A stretch of 64,000 nt of DNA, taken from assembly GCF_003940805.1 (NCBI RefSeq), contig NZ_CP034328.1, forward strand, positions 1,594,001 to 1,658,000, in the 5' to 3' direction. This stretch comes from Tabrizicola piscis (GTDB lineage: Bacteria > Pseudomonadota > Alphaproteobacteria > Rhodobacterales > Rhodobacteraceae). A model generated the notes under the pieces. That model saw only the letters and a list, made by a program, of their open reading frames with translations. It was not told the DNA's origin and ran no database searches. The position numbers were made by a program, and so were the translations under genes. Positions 36,157-45,025 of the stretch are shown here, one piece after another. Within the stretch, counting starts at the first letter, position 1. Every line of letters starts with the position of its first letter.

Positions 36157-36807
36157 CTACTCCAGCGTGGCGATGATGGCGCGCAGGGTTTCGATGCCTT
36201 CGCCCTTTTCCGAACTGGTCACCACAACCTCGGGATAGGCAGCCGGATGCTTGGCCAGCGCGCCCTTGACCTGTTCGATCACGGCGGCACGCTCAACCTT
36301 GTTGATCTTGTCCACCTTGGTAAGCACGGCCTGAAAGGTGACCGCCGACCGGTCCAGCAGTTTCAGAATCTCTTCGTCCACATCCTTGACCCCGTGCCGC
36401 GCGTCGATCAGCACGAAAGCCCGGCGCAGGGTCTGCCGCCCGGCAAGATACTGTTTCAGCAGCGCCTGCCACTTGGCGACAATCGCCACCGGGGCCTCGG
36501 CATAGCCATAACCCGGCAAGTCGACCAGATAGCGCGCCTCGCCCAGCGCGAAGTAGTTGATCTCTTGCGTCCGACCGGGAGTGTTCGACGCTCGGGCCAA
36601 GGTCTTGCGCCCGGTCAGAGCATTGATCAGGCTGGATTTTCCAACGTTCGACCGCCCGGCAAAACAAACCTCAGTCCGGTCCGCCGGCGGCAGCCCAGAC
36701 ATGGCGACCACGCCTTTGACAAAAGTCACCGGCCCGGCAAACAGCAACCGACCGGTTTCGCGGGCCGCGTCCTCGGGTTCCGGGGCAAGGGTGAAGACCA
36801 TGCTCAT
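36157..36807 (-). CDS. engB: Ribosome biogenesis GTP-binding protein YihA/YsxC (EngB)
   Basis: 216 residues. GTPase motifs are G1 GRSNVGKSS, G3 DLPGYGYA and G4 TKVDK (QAVLTKVDKINKV). EngB is needed for late 50S assembly. It overlaps the upstream MOSC gene by 4 nt and is convergent with yidD, an arrangement that differs from the same-strand yidD-yidC-MOSC-engB-argB order I expect for this family. Confidence 0.95.
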   Translation of the reverse strand: MSMVFTLAPEPEDAARETGRLLFAGPVTFVKGVVAMSGLPPADRTEVCFAGRSNVGKSSLINALTGRKTLARASNTPGRTQEINYFALGEARYLVDLPGYGYAEAPVAIVAKWQALLKQYLAGRQTLRRAFVLIDARHGVKDVDEEILKLLDRSAVTFQAVLTKVDKINKVERAAVIEQVKGALAKHPAAYPEVVVTSSEKGEGIETLRAIIATLE

Positions 36808-37568
36808 GCGCGTACCTCATCCCCAAGGGCGATTGGCCCACCGCTGATGACGCGGGCGAAAACGCCAAAGTCCGTATGACCATAGCCGCTTTCCAGCGCC
36901 GACATCATATCCGCGTCCTGCATTCCCGTGGCGGGGTTCGCCCCGGTCGCCCGGCAGCGGCCAATCGGCTCTACTACCCGCAGCCGGACACCGCCAACGC
37001 TGATCTCTTGGCCAACAAGGTCCAGCTCGGCCCATGGCGCCCAGCCTTCTACCCAGATATTGCCACGCCAGCGGTGGATTGAAAGATCCTGCCTCACACG
37101 CGACGACAGATCGGCAAGCGAGCTGAGGCTGTTGATCGACACCAACGGCTGATCCTGATCCGTCAACGCCTGCCCCGGAACGCTGATGACCCGCGCAGGC
37201 TCCGGCCGGTTTTCCGGCCAAAGCGGGCGCAACCAATCGATCAGGCGGGCAGCGTCGGCAGCGTCGTCCGGGCAGAAGCTTTCCGTCGGACGGCGCGGAT
37301 GCGACAGGGTCACCCTGCGGGCGGGCACATCCGAAACACAAGACACCGCCATCAGGTCAGCCGAACCCCAGCCCCGCAGGAATTGCAGCTTTGGCGCCCA
37401 TGCCAGCGGCTCGGCCAGGCGCGCGGCCGCATGGGCCACGGCCCAAGTGCGATCAAACGGAAAAGCGGCACCTTCGGACAGTGCGACCGCATCGACATGT
37501 TCATAGCCCGCAGACTTGATCGGGTGGCGGACAAGATGTGCCACGCGCCCGATGCCGGCTCCGGTCAC
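36804..37568 (-). CDS. MOSC domain-containing protein
   Basis: 254 residues. The N-terminal beta-barrel domain (HLVRHPIKSAG, FPFDRTWAVA) and the MOSC sulfur-carrier site around GRCRATGANPATGMQDADM, with the conserved Cys, are visible. MOSC proteins relate to the C-terminal domain of molybdenum cofactor sulfurase and to YiiM/YcbX, so a role in reduction or detoxification via molybdenum cofactor is possible. Coupled by ATGA overlaps to yidC upstream and engB downstream. Confidence 0.88.
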   Translation of the reverse strand: MTGAGIGRVAHLVRHPIKSAGYEHVDAVALSEGAAFPFDRTWAVAHAAARLAEPLAWAPKLQFLRGWGSADLMAVSCVSDVPARRVTLSHPRRPTESFCPDDAADAARLIDWLRPLWPENRPEPARVISVPGQALTDQDQPLVSINSLSSLADLSSRVRQDLSIHRWRGNIWVEGWAPWAELDLVGQEISVGGVRLRVVEPIGRCRATGANPATGMQDADMMSALESGYGHTDFGVFARVISGGPIALGDEVRA

Positions 37569-39397
37569 TTCTTCTTGACCTTCGACTTGTCTGACACCGG
37601 CACTGGGGGCTTCTTCTTGAAGCCAGACTTGATGTTGCCGAACAGGTCCGGGTTATGCCCATGACTGCGCATGATGATGTACTGCTGGGTGAAGGTGATC
37701 GTATTGTTGGTGATCCAGTAGACCACCAGCCCGCTGGCGAACCCGCCCAGCATGAACATGAAGACCCAGGGCATCCAGGCAAAGATCTGCTGCTGCACCG
37801 GGTCGGCAGGTGCCGGGTTCAGCTTTTGCTGCAGCCACATCGTCACGCCCAGCAGGATCGGGAGCACACCGATGAAGATCAGGTGCAGCAGCGTCCCGGT
37901 TGCAGGGGCATCCCACGGCAAAAGCCCGAAGGCGTTGAACAGCGACGACGGGTCAGGTGCCGACAGATCGTTCAGCCAGCCAAAGAACGGGGCGTGGCGC
38001 AATTCGATGGTGACGAAAATCACCTTGTACAGCGCGAAGAAGATCGGGATCTGGATCAGGATCGGCAAACAGCCCGCGGCGGGGTTCACCTTCTTGTCCT
38101 TGTAAAGCTGCATCATCTCGCGCTGCATCTTCTGCTTGTCGTCGCCCACGCGTTCCTTCAACGCCTCCATCTCGGGCTGCAGTTCTTTCATCCGCGCCAT
38201 CGAGACATAGGATTTGTACGCGAGCGGCAGCACGATGACCTTAAGCACGAAGGTCAGCGCGATGATCGCCAGACCCATGTTGCCGATCAGCGCGTTCAGC
38301 CAGTGCAGCACCGCAAAGATCGGCTTGGTGAGGAAGTAGAACCAGCCCCAGTCGATCGAGTCGAGGAAACCGGTAATCCCGCCCTCACGCTCATACGCAC
38401 GGATCGTGGCCCATTCTTTCGCGCCGGCAAAGAAGCGCAAGGTCGATGTCGTGCTGGCACCCGCCGCCAGGCTGACAGCTGGCGGCCGCACTTCGGCCTG
38501 ATAGATCCCCGAGTTGGGTACATATTTCAGCACCGATTTGTAGGGCTTGCCCTGTTCGGGGATCAGCGTCGTCATCCAGTAGTGATCGGTAAAGCCGATC
38601 CAGCCATCCTGCGTCGACTCGGTCACTTCGGCCGGGAAGCCTTCGGTCGGGTCGACGGTCAGTTCGGTGATGTCGGCATAGTCGGTTTCCAGAAGTTCAC
38701 CGTCGTTGCGCTGGATGGCACCTTCGTGGACGACGAAGATGTTCTGCAGTTTCGGCAGCCCGTGGCGCGCGATGATCCCATAGGGCTGCAGCGTCACCGC
38801 CCCGGTTGAGGTATTCTCGACCCGGTCAGTCACGGTGAACATGTAATCTTCATCCACTGCGATTTCGCGAACGAAGGTCAGGCCCTTGCCGTTCTGCCAT
38901 TGCAGCGTGACCGGGGCACCCGGTGCCAGCGTGTCGCCGCCCGCGGGCTGCCACTCCGTCATCGCGTCCGGCACGTCGCCTGCGGCAAGGCCGGTTCCCG
39001 GAAGCCAGCCGAACACCGAATAATAGGCCATCGGTTCTCCCACCGGCTCCAGCAGGTGAACCGTCTCGGCCCCGGGTTCCAGCGTTTCGCGGTAGTTCTT
39101 CAAGGACAGATCGTCGATCCGCCCGCCCAGCAGCGACAGCGACCCGGAGAGTTTTGCCGTATCGATCGTCAGGCGCGGGGCTTCGGGGACGGCCGGGGCA
39201 GTGACCGTCTGGCCTTCGAGTGCCGGAGCGGCAGCCGGGTCCACAGATGATACCACCGGGGCACCGGATTCGGTTGCCGTAGGGGTCGTCAGGTCGGCGG
39301 CCGGTTCGGGTGGAGGAAACAGGACGAACCAGACGATCATCACCGCTGCGCTCAGCACCATCGCCAGAATAAGGTTCTTGTTGTTCTGCTCTTCCAT
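37565..39397 (-). CDS. yidC: Membrane protein insertase YidC
   Basis: 610 residues from ATG 39397 (MEEQNNKNLILAMVLSAAVM), which has GGTGG 7 nt upstream; an upstream ATG at 39457 is less likely. The N-terminal TM anchor is followed by a large periplasmic P1 domain (about 90-350). Then come five TM segments with the YidC/Oxa1 core (WGWFYFLTKPIFAVLHWL, AGCLPILIQIPIFFALY) and a basic tail ending SKVKKK. It inserts and folds inner-membrane proteins. First gene of the yidC-MOSC-engB unit. Confidence 0.96.
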   Translation of the reverse strand: MEEQNNKNLILAMVLSAAVMIVWFVLFPPPEPAADLTTPTATESGAPVVSSVDPAAAPALEGQTVTAPAVPEAPRLTIDTAKLSGSLSLLGGRIDDLSLKNYRETLEPGAETVHLLEPVGEPMAYYSVFGWLPGTGLAAGDVPDAMTEWQPAGGDTLAPGAPVTLQWQNGKGLTFVREIAVDEDYMFTVTDRVENTSTGAVTLQPYGIIARHGLPKLQNIFVVHEGAIQRNDGELLETDYADITELTVDPTEGFPAEVTESTQDGWIGFTDHYWMTTLIPEQGKPYKSVLKYVPNSGIYQAEVRPPAVSLAAGASTTSTLRFFAGAKEWATIRAYEREGGITGFLDSIDWGWFYFLTKPIFAVLHWLNALIGNMGLAIIALTFVLKVIVLPLAYKSYVSMARMKELQPEMEALKERVGDDKQKMQREMMQLYKDKKVNPAAGCLPILIQIPIFFALYKVIFVTIELRHAPFFGWLNDLSAPDPSSLFNAFGLLPWDAPATGTLLHLIFIGVLPILLGVTMWLQQKLNPAPADPVQQQIFAWMPWVFMFMLGGFASGLVVYWITNNTITFTQQYIIMRSHGHNPDLFGNIKSGFKKKPPVPVSDKSKVKKK

Positions 39398-39927
39398 AGA
39401 CCAACCACCATTCGGATCATCTTCGATCAGCGGTGCTTCAACGACAGGGGCGGGCAAAGGTCAAGGCCTTTCGCCCTGCCAATGCCAGCAGGACTTGTCA
39501 AATCCCTGTTGGGACAGCGCCGGTTTGGGGCATGACGCACCCATCTGACGCGTGCTTGTCCAAGGTTCACACGGCGCGCCGGACCCCATCCGTTTCGGGG
39601 ACAAGGCCCAAATGACGCAGGGCGACAGACCCTGCGACACCCCCAACCATCGGATCAACTGAAGCCTTGACCAAAATGCTACTTCGGATAGCGGCATGAA
39701 TGGGATTGGCAGACAGTTACCCAGCGCGCGCTCACGCGGCCAGTTGCGCCCTCTCCGTGTTCACCCCGTCAGTTTCGACCTTGGCAGTATCGACCCTGTC
39801 AATTTCCACCCTGACAGTATCCGCCCTCTCGGCATCCACCCTGTCAGCTCACACCCTGACAGCGACTACCAAACCGGCCTCCCACCAAGCCGACGTCCAA
39901 CCTGACAGACAAGCCCCAGCCTTGGCC
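39398..39927. other. Intergenic region between yidC and the EAL gene, with tandem repeats
   Basis: 530 bases. It must hold the yidC promoter. A CGCAGGG/CCCTGCG hairpin (39616-39636) lies in the likely yidC leader. Near the EAL end is a 7-unit 15-bp tandem repeat listed separately. Frames crossing this region on either strand have no recognisable protein motif. Confidence 0.5.
39760..39864. repeat. 15-bp tandem repeat, seven degenerate units
   Basis: Seven head-to-tail units, each built on TCNACCCTGTCAGTN. Unit starts are 39760, 39775, 39790, 39805, 39820, 39835 and 39850. Units 3, 4, 6 and 7 are closest to consensus. The 15-bp period keeps frame, so a plus-strand frame would give a VSTLS-type pentapeptide repeat, but no translation signals support it. 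Located 64 bp beyond the 3' end of the EAL gene. Confidence 0.75.
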
Positions 39928-41433
39928 CTACTTCGCCCTTACGTCGATGCGCAGCGCACGGGCCAGGTTTTCCCGGTGTCGCAGCAGCCAGGGAGCGACG
40001 TCCTCAAACGGCATCGGGCGGGCAATCATATAGCCTTGCACATGTCCGCAGCCCAATTGCGCCAGCATCGCATGCTCACCCCGGCTCTCCACCCCCTCGG
40101 CGAGAGTATCGAGCCCCAGTTTCTCGGCCAAAGACAGGATTGCCGTCACCAGCTTTTGCTGGCCCCGGTCGGTGTCAATGTCGCGCACGAAGCTGCGGTC
40201 GATTTTCAGGCGTTGCAGCGCAAAGCGCCGGATCGAGGTGATCGACGCATTGCCGGTGCCAAAGTCATCCAGATCCACGCCGCAGCCAAGTTGGGCAATG
40301 CGGGCGATGTTGCGCACGACGATGTCATCTGCTTCGCCCGCAACGACGGATTCCAGGACTTCCACCGTCAACCGCGATGGCGCAAGGTCGTGCGCGTCCA
40401 GGGCCCAGTTCAGCCGTTCGGGAAGCTGCGGGTCGCGCAGGTCGTCAGCGGCGAAGTTGACGGCAACTTGCGGCACCCGCAGCCCGGCCTTGTCCCACGC
40501 GGCCATGGCTTCCAGCGACTGGGACAGCATTTCGCGCGTCAGCAATTCCATCAGATCCGTGCCTTCCAGCGCGGGAAGGAACTTGCCCGGCGGCAGACAG
40601 CCCTGTTCCGGGTGATGCCAGCGCGCCAGCGCCTCCATCCCCGATACCTCACCGCTGTCGGTGGAAAGCTGAGGCTGGAAATGGGCGCGGATCTGGCCTG
40701 CCGCAATCGCTGCGGCAAAACTTGTGCGCAGGCTGTCGCGCAGCGCGCGCTGCTGTGCCAGATCGGCCGAATAGGCCCGGATCACCCCCGGTCCGTGACG
40801 CCGGGCTTCATCAACCGCGATTTGCGCGGCTTCCAGCAGATTGCGCCCGCCACCTACAGCCAGCTGCCGCGCATGGCAAAAACCGATGCAGCAGGTGACC
40901 TGCGCTGATCCTTCGGTCAGGACCAAAGGCTGCTGCACAACCATCTGAAGTCGGCCCGCAATGCGGACCATCACTTCAAGATCCAGCCGCTGCGTGGCCG
41001 CAAGCGCCACCACCAGACTGCCGTCTTCCAACGGAAACAGCATATCCCCCGGGCGCATCGCACCGCGGATGCGGGCAACGCTTGCGGCCAAAATTTCAGA
41101 CTGCCGAGAGCGCCCGTGCCGATCACAAAGCCAGGACAGATCGTCAAACTGCACGACAAAACATCCGGTCTGTCGCGCCCCCTGCGACGTGTCCCGCAGC
41201 GCGCCATCAAGCCGGTCGATCACATGGTCAGACACCGAAACCGCAGCCTGGGGCCAAAGCCGGCGCGACAGCGCGAAGGCCAGAGGCAGCCCTGCAGCAA
41301 GGGCAACCAAGGCCACCTCTCCCCCGACCCACAGAACTGCAACTGCTACGGCAGGAAGCAAGACCACAACCTCTGGTCGCCACCCAATCCGTATCAACCA
41401 ACGCAATCCAGGTGGCATTCCGGCACCCCGCAT
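39928..41433 (-). CDS. EAL-domain cyclic-di-GMP phosphodiesterase with degenerate GGDEF domain
   Basis: 501 residues. Two N-terminal TM segments (about 21-57) are followed by a GGDEF-like domain (about 75-225) whose active-site loop reads LEDGS (135-139), so cyclase activity is not expected. The EAL domain (about 235-490) looks catalytic: EAL at 267-269, DDFGTG at 389-394 and EGVES at 446-450, with the Asn and Lys (LKID) positions kept. It probably breaks down c-di-GMP, with the GGDEF part possibly binding GTP as a regulator. Confidence 0.9.
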   Translation of the reverse strand: MRGAGMPPGLRWLIRIGWRPEVVVLLPAVAVAVLWVGGEVALVALAAGLPLAFALSRRLWPQAAVSVSDHVIDRLDGALRDTSQGARQTGCFVVQFDDLSWLCDRHGRSRQSEILAASVARIRGAMRPGDMLFPLEDGSLVVALAATQRLDLEVMVRIAGRLQMVVQQPLVLTEGSAQVTCCIGFCHARQLAVGGGRNLLEAAQIAVDEARRHGPGVIRAYSADLAQQRALRDSLRTSFAAAIAAGQIRAHFQPQLSTDSGEVSGMEALARWHHPEQGCLPPGKFLPALEGTDLMELLTREMLSQSLEAMAAWDKAGLRVPQVAVNFAADDLRDPQLPERLNWALDAHDLAPSRLTVEVLESVVAGEADDIVVRNIARIAQLGCGVDLDDFGTGNASITSIRRFALQRLKIDRSFVRDIDTDRGQQKLVTAILSLAEKLGLDTLAEGVESRGEHAMLAQLGCGHVQGYMIARPMPFEDVAPWLLRHRENLARALRIDVRAK

Positions 41434-41492
41434 GTAAGGGGCATGTGCCCGTTTGCTGCGGTCAGGTTAGGGGAATGTTCCTGATCAGTTCC

Positions 41493-42374
41493 TTAACGCT
41501 CAGCCGAAAGATGCAAAGAATTGTCGCTATCTGCCGGAGCATGCGCTGAAAGGCTGGCGGCAAGGCTGGCGAAATCGAACAGGGACGGGTCGGCCAGATG
41601 CGACGGGCGCACGTTCATCAGCGCCCGGAACATGATTTGGCGGCGCCCTGGCACCTTGGCCTCCCAATCGTCAAGCAGCTTTTTGACCTGCATGCGCTGC
41701 AGCCCCTCCTGACTGCCGCAAAGGTCGCAAGGGATGATCGGATAGCCCATGCCCTTGGCGAATTTCTCGCAATCCGCCTCGGCCACAAAGGCCAGCGGAC
41801 GGGCAAGGTAAAGGTCGCCCTCCTCGTTCAGAAGGCGCGGGGGCATGCTGGCAAGACGGCCACCGTGAAAGAGGTTCATGAAGAACGTCTCAAGAATATC
41901 ATCGCGGTGATGGCCAAGGATGACGGTCGAACAGCCTTCTTCCCGGGCGATCCGGTACAGGTTGCCACGGCGCAGGCGCGAACAGAGGCTGCAGTAGGTT
42001 TTCCCCTGCGGGATCTTGTCCATCACGATGGAGTAGGTGTCCTGGTATTCGATCCGGTGCGGCACGCCCATCCGGGTCAGAAAGTCCGGCAACACTGTCG
42101 CCGGAAAGCCGGGCTGGCCCTGATCCAGATTGCAGGCCAGAAGGTCCACCGGCAGAAGGCCGCGCCACTTCAGCTCGTGCAGGATCGCCAGCAGGGTATA
42201 GCTGTCCTTGCCACCCGACAGGCAGACCAGCCAGCGGTCGCCGTCGCGCGCCATGCCGTAGGTTTCCACCGCCTCGCGCACTTGGCTTACCAGCCGCTTG
42301 CGCAGCTTGCGAAACTCCAGCCCCTTGGGCGCGCCATGAAACAGCGGGTGGATGTCGTCGGCGTCATCAAGCAT
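41493..42374 (-). CDS. ttcA: tRNA 2-thiocytidine(32) synthetase TtcA
   Basis: 293 residues. The PP-loop is SGGKDS (53-58), and cysteines for the [4Fe-4S] cluster lie in YCSLCSRL (Cys128, Cys131) and the later IPCDLCGSQ. TtcA adds sulfur to C32 of certain tRNAs, including Arg-ACG in E. coli, the same isoacceptor encoded at 31366-31442. Same strand as the EAL gene but not obviously co-transcribed (60-nt gap). Confidence 0.93.
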   Translation of the reverse strand: MLDDADDIHPLFHGAPKGLEFRKLRKRLVSQVREAVETYGMARDGDRWLVCLSGGKDSYTLLAILHELKWRGLLPVDLLACNLDQGQPGFPATVLPDFLTRMGVPHRIEYQDTYSIVMDKIPQGKTYCSLCSRLRRGNLYRIAREEGCSTVILGHHRDDILETFFMNLFHGGRLASMPPRLLNEEGDLYLARPLAFVAEADCEKFAKGMGYPIIPCDLCGSQEGLQRMQVKKLLDDWEAKVPGRRQIMFRALMNVRPSHLADPSLFDFASLAASLSAHAPADSDNSLHLSAER

Positions 42375-42490
42375 GGGGTCACCGGGGCAAAGGATGCGCC
42401 CTTATGCCAGAGCGTGTGAGGCAAGGCAAAGCACTGCCGGCAGTCATCCAGTCCGGCCTGACCAGCGTATCACCCTGAAAGGAGATTCCG

Positions 42491-43042
42491 ATGCGCGTCC
42501 TTGCCCTTTCGGCCATAGCATTCCTTGCCGCCTGCACCGGCAAGCCATCGCTCAACGACCCCGCACTCAGCGACCGGGAGCTGAACCTGGAAGAGTTCTT
42601 TGACGGCACCCTTGTCGCCCAAGGCCAGTTTCAGGACATCTTCGGCACCGTCCGCCGCCGCTTTGACGTGACGATCAAGGGTGACTGGAACGGCAAACGG
42701 CTGCGGCTGGTTGAGGATTTCGTTTATGAGGACGGATCGACCGAACAGCGCATCTGGACCCTGGTCAAGACCGGCCCCGAAACCGTCTCGCAAACCTGGC
42801 GGGGTACGGCTCCGGGCGTGATTGGTGAGGCGACCGGCATCGAAGACGGCGACCGGTTCAACTGGCGCTATACCATCGACCTGCCGGTCCCGGCAGCAGA
42901 CGGTACGGCAGACACTGTCCGCGTGACCTTTGACGACTGGATGTGGCAGCTCTCAGACGACCGGCTGCTCAACCGCGCCTACATGCGGCGCTTCGGGGTC
43001 GATGTGGGCGATGTCACGATCAGCTTTGAAAAGCTGAAGTGA
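42491..43042 (+). CDS. DUF3833 family lipoprotein
   Basis: 183 residues. A lipobox LAAC (residues 12-15, in FLAACTG) makes it a predicted outer- or inner-membrane lipoprotein. The body (LEEFFDGTLVAQGQFQDIFG, FVYEDGSTEQRIWTL, DDWMWQLSDDRLLNRAYMRRFG) matches the DUF3833 pattern. Function unknown; the fold is lipocalin-like by inference. AAAGGAG lies upstream of the ATG. Confidence 0.83.
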   Translation: MRVLALSAIAFLAACTGKPSLNDPALSDRELNLEEFFDGTLVAQGQFQDIFGTVRRRFDVTIKGDWNGKRLRLVEDFVYEDGSTEQRIWTLVKTGPETVSQTWRGTAPGVIGEATGIEDGDRFNWRYTIDLPVPAADGTADTVRVTFDDWMWQLSDDRLLNRAYMRRFGVDVGDVTISFEKLK

Positions 43043-43054
43043 CCAATCGCTCTT

Positions 43055-43113
43055 CAAGCCACTTCGGGCTTTCATCGCTTGGCCGGCGCAGCGAAGAATG
43101 CCCGAAGGGCTTG
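43055..43113. terminator. Long imperfect hairpin between convergent DUF3833 and SDR genes
   Basis: A 25-nt arm (43055-43079) pairs with a 24-nt arm (43090-43113), about 22 matches with one bulge, around a 10-nt loop. CTTCGGGC / GCCCGAAG forms its centre. It suits a bidirectional terminator. Confidence 0.6.
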
Positions 43114-43125
43114 ATGAGCGGCCCC

Positions 43126-43856
43126 TCAGACATGCTGGGCGCCGTTGACCTCGATCTCGGCGCCCGAGATGTAGCTGGACTGGTCTGAACACAGGAACCA
43201 GATCACATCCGCCACTTCCTTCGGCTGGCCCAGCCGCTGCATCGGCAGCTTTTCCACGATCTTGTCGGTGCCGGGCGACAGGATCGCGGTTTCCACCTCG
43301 CCCGGGGCGATGGCGTTCACCCGCACGCCCAAGGGGCCGAAATCATGCGCCATCTCCCGGGTCAACGCCGCCAGCGCGGCCTTTGACGTCGAATAGGCCG
43401 CCCCGGCAAACGGGTGCACCCGTACCCCGGCGATCGAGGTGACGTTGACGATGGCCCCCTTGGTCGCCGCTAGTTCATCGCGCAAGCCCCGCGCCAGAAT
43501 CACCGGCGCAAAGAAATTCACATGGAAGACATGGCCCCAGGTGCGCAGGTCGGTATCCAGCGTGCTAAGCCTTGCGCCGCCCGCGCCCTTCGGGCTGATC
43601 CCGGCATTGTTGACCAAGGCATGAATCCGGCCCCCAACCTTGGCCTTGATCGTCTCGATCGCGGCAATGGTCTTGTTCGGATCGGCAAGGTCCAGCTGGA
43701 TATGGTTGTCCTCCCCCCCGGCCAGGGGCAGCGCGGGTCGAACGGCTGGCGCGAGCAGGTCAGCACCCGCCACCCTTCGGCCGAGAACCGCTTGACCGTC
43801 GCGTGGCCAATGCCACGGCTGGCCCCTGTCAAAACGATCGTCTTCTGTTCGGACAT
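43126..43856 (-). pseudogene. SDR-family oxidoreductase, frameshifted
   Basis: The N-terminal part begins at ATG 43856 (MSEQKTIVLTGASRGIGHATV, the SDR cofactor motif TGASRGIG). The frame then breaks in a run of seven C (43713-43719; G on the coding strand). The rest continues in another frame from EDNHIQLDLADPNKT to the stop at 43126, with NNAGISPKG, catalytic YSTSK and a C-terminal SSYISGAEIEVNGAQHV. Adding one G to the run would restore a normal protein of about 243 residues. It is either a real single-base deletion, a slippery or phase-variable tract, or a sequencing error. Confidence 0.8.
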
Positions 43857-44009
43857 GCGGTCTCTCCTGTGGCGGAAACCCTACCCTTCCTGTCGGGAAA
43901 GGCAAGCGACGCCCCGCCCAGATTGCCGCCGGAATGACCCAAAGCCTGATCCGCCGCTTGGCACAGGCGGGCAAAAGCCCTATGCCGGGCACAGTTCCGG
44001 AGGCCCGCA

Positions 44010-44909
44010 ATGAAACAGCAGACCCTGACCATGCAAGACGCCCTGAATACCGCCAAGATGCTCTCCGAAGCCCTGCCCTACCTGCAGCGATTCACCGGTG
44101 CCGTTGTGGTGGTGAAATTCGGCGGCAATGCCATGGGCGACGATGCAGCGATGGCGGAATTCGCCCGCGACATCGTGCTGATGCGGCAAGTCGGGGTGAA
44201 CCCGGTCATCGTCCATGGCGGCGGGCCGATGATCAACGACATGCTGGGCAAGCTGGGGATCAAGAGCGAATTCGTGCGCGGCAAGCGGGTGACGGACAAG
44301 GCAACCGTGCAGGTGGTCGAAATGATCCTGTCGGGCCTTGTGAACAAGCGGATCGTGCAGGCGATCATGGATGCAGGCGGCCGCGCGGTGGGCATTTCCG
44401 GCAAGGACGACGACCTGATGGTGTGCGAGGCGGATGATCCCGACCTTGGCTACGTCGGCCGCCCGGTGGAGATGAACGTGCAGGTCCTGCGTGACCTTTA
44501 CGGCGCGGGCATCATCCCGGTCATCGCTCCGGTGGGGACCGGGATGGCGGATAACGAAACGTTCAACGTCAACGGTGACACTGCCGCAGGGGCCATTGCG
44601 GGGGCCTTGCAGGCCGACCGGTTGCTCCTCCTCACCGACGTGCCGGGTGTCAAGAACGCCGAAGGCCAGGTGATGACCCAGATCACGCCCGAGGAGATCC
44701 GCCAGATGACGATTGATGGCGTGATTTCGGGCGGGATGATTCCCAAGACTGAAACCGCTCTGCTGGCGATCGAACAGGGCACGCGGGCGGTCACGATACT
44801 TGATGGCCGCATCCCGAACGCTTGCCTGCTGGAGCTGTTCACCGACCATGGTGCCGGCAGCCAGATCCGCGCCACCGCCCCACGGGTCAAGCCGCACAGC
44901 CGGGGCTGA
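44010..44909 (+). CDS. argB: Acetylglutamate kinase
   Basis: 299 residues with GGAGG 8 nt upstream. Motifs: [24 protein letters not shown], the arginine/N-acetylglutamate region [16 protein letters not shown] and [15 protein letters not shown]. It catalyses the second step of arginine synthesis in the cytosol. It is the gene that commonly follows engB in relatives; here it is about 7.2 kb from engB and on the opposite strand. Confidence 0.96.
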   Translation: MKQQTLTMQDALNTAKMLSEALPYLQRFTGAVVVVKFGGNAMGDDAAMAEFARDIVLMRQVGVNPVIVHGGGPMINDMLGKLGIKSEFVRGKRVTDKATVQVVEMILSGLVNKRIVQAIMDAGGRAVGISGKDDDLMVCEADDPDLGYVGRPVEMNVQVLRDLYGAGIIPVIAPVGTGMADNETFNVNGDTAAGAIAGALQADRLLLLTDVPGVKNAEGQVMTQITPEEIRQMTIDGVISGGMIPKTETALLAIEQGTRAVTILDGRIPNACLLELFTDHGAGSQIRATAPRVKPHSRG

Positions 44910-44919
44910 CGCGGACGCC

Positions 44920-44963
44920 AAAAGCCTTCGAAGGCTTTTGCAAATCTTTTCGAAAAGATTTGC
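44920..44963. repeat. Double-palindrome element (copy 1), downstream of argB
   Basis: Two perfect palindromes lie end to end: a 20-bp one (44920-44939, centre CCTTCGAAGG) and a 24-bp one (44940-44963, centre CTTTTCGAAAAG). They begin 11 nt after the argB stop. The second palindrome and the CCTTCGAAGG core recur at 61946-61989. Likely a dispersed terminator-type repeat. Confidence 0.75.
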
Positions 44964-45025
44964 CGCGCTGGAACCCGGGCGCATTGATGGATTAGGGTCA
45001 AGGGGCAGGCCAAAAGGGCTACCCC

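Noticed and set aside
39700..39905. Pentapeptide-repeat protein encoded by the tandem repeat
   Set aside because: The repeat frame continues antisense to the EAL gene, has no ribosome binding site that I can see and no recognisable domain, so coding is unlikely.
42491..44010. SDR gene with a start at 44010 giving about 294 residues
   Set aside because: The first 100 residues of that frame are nonsense; the proper SDR N-terminus is in the other frame from 43856, showing a frameshift.
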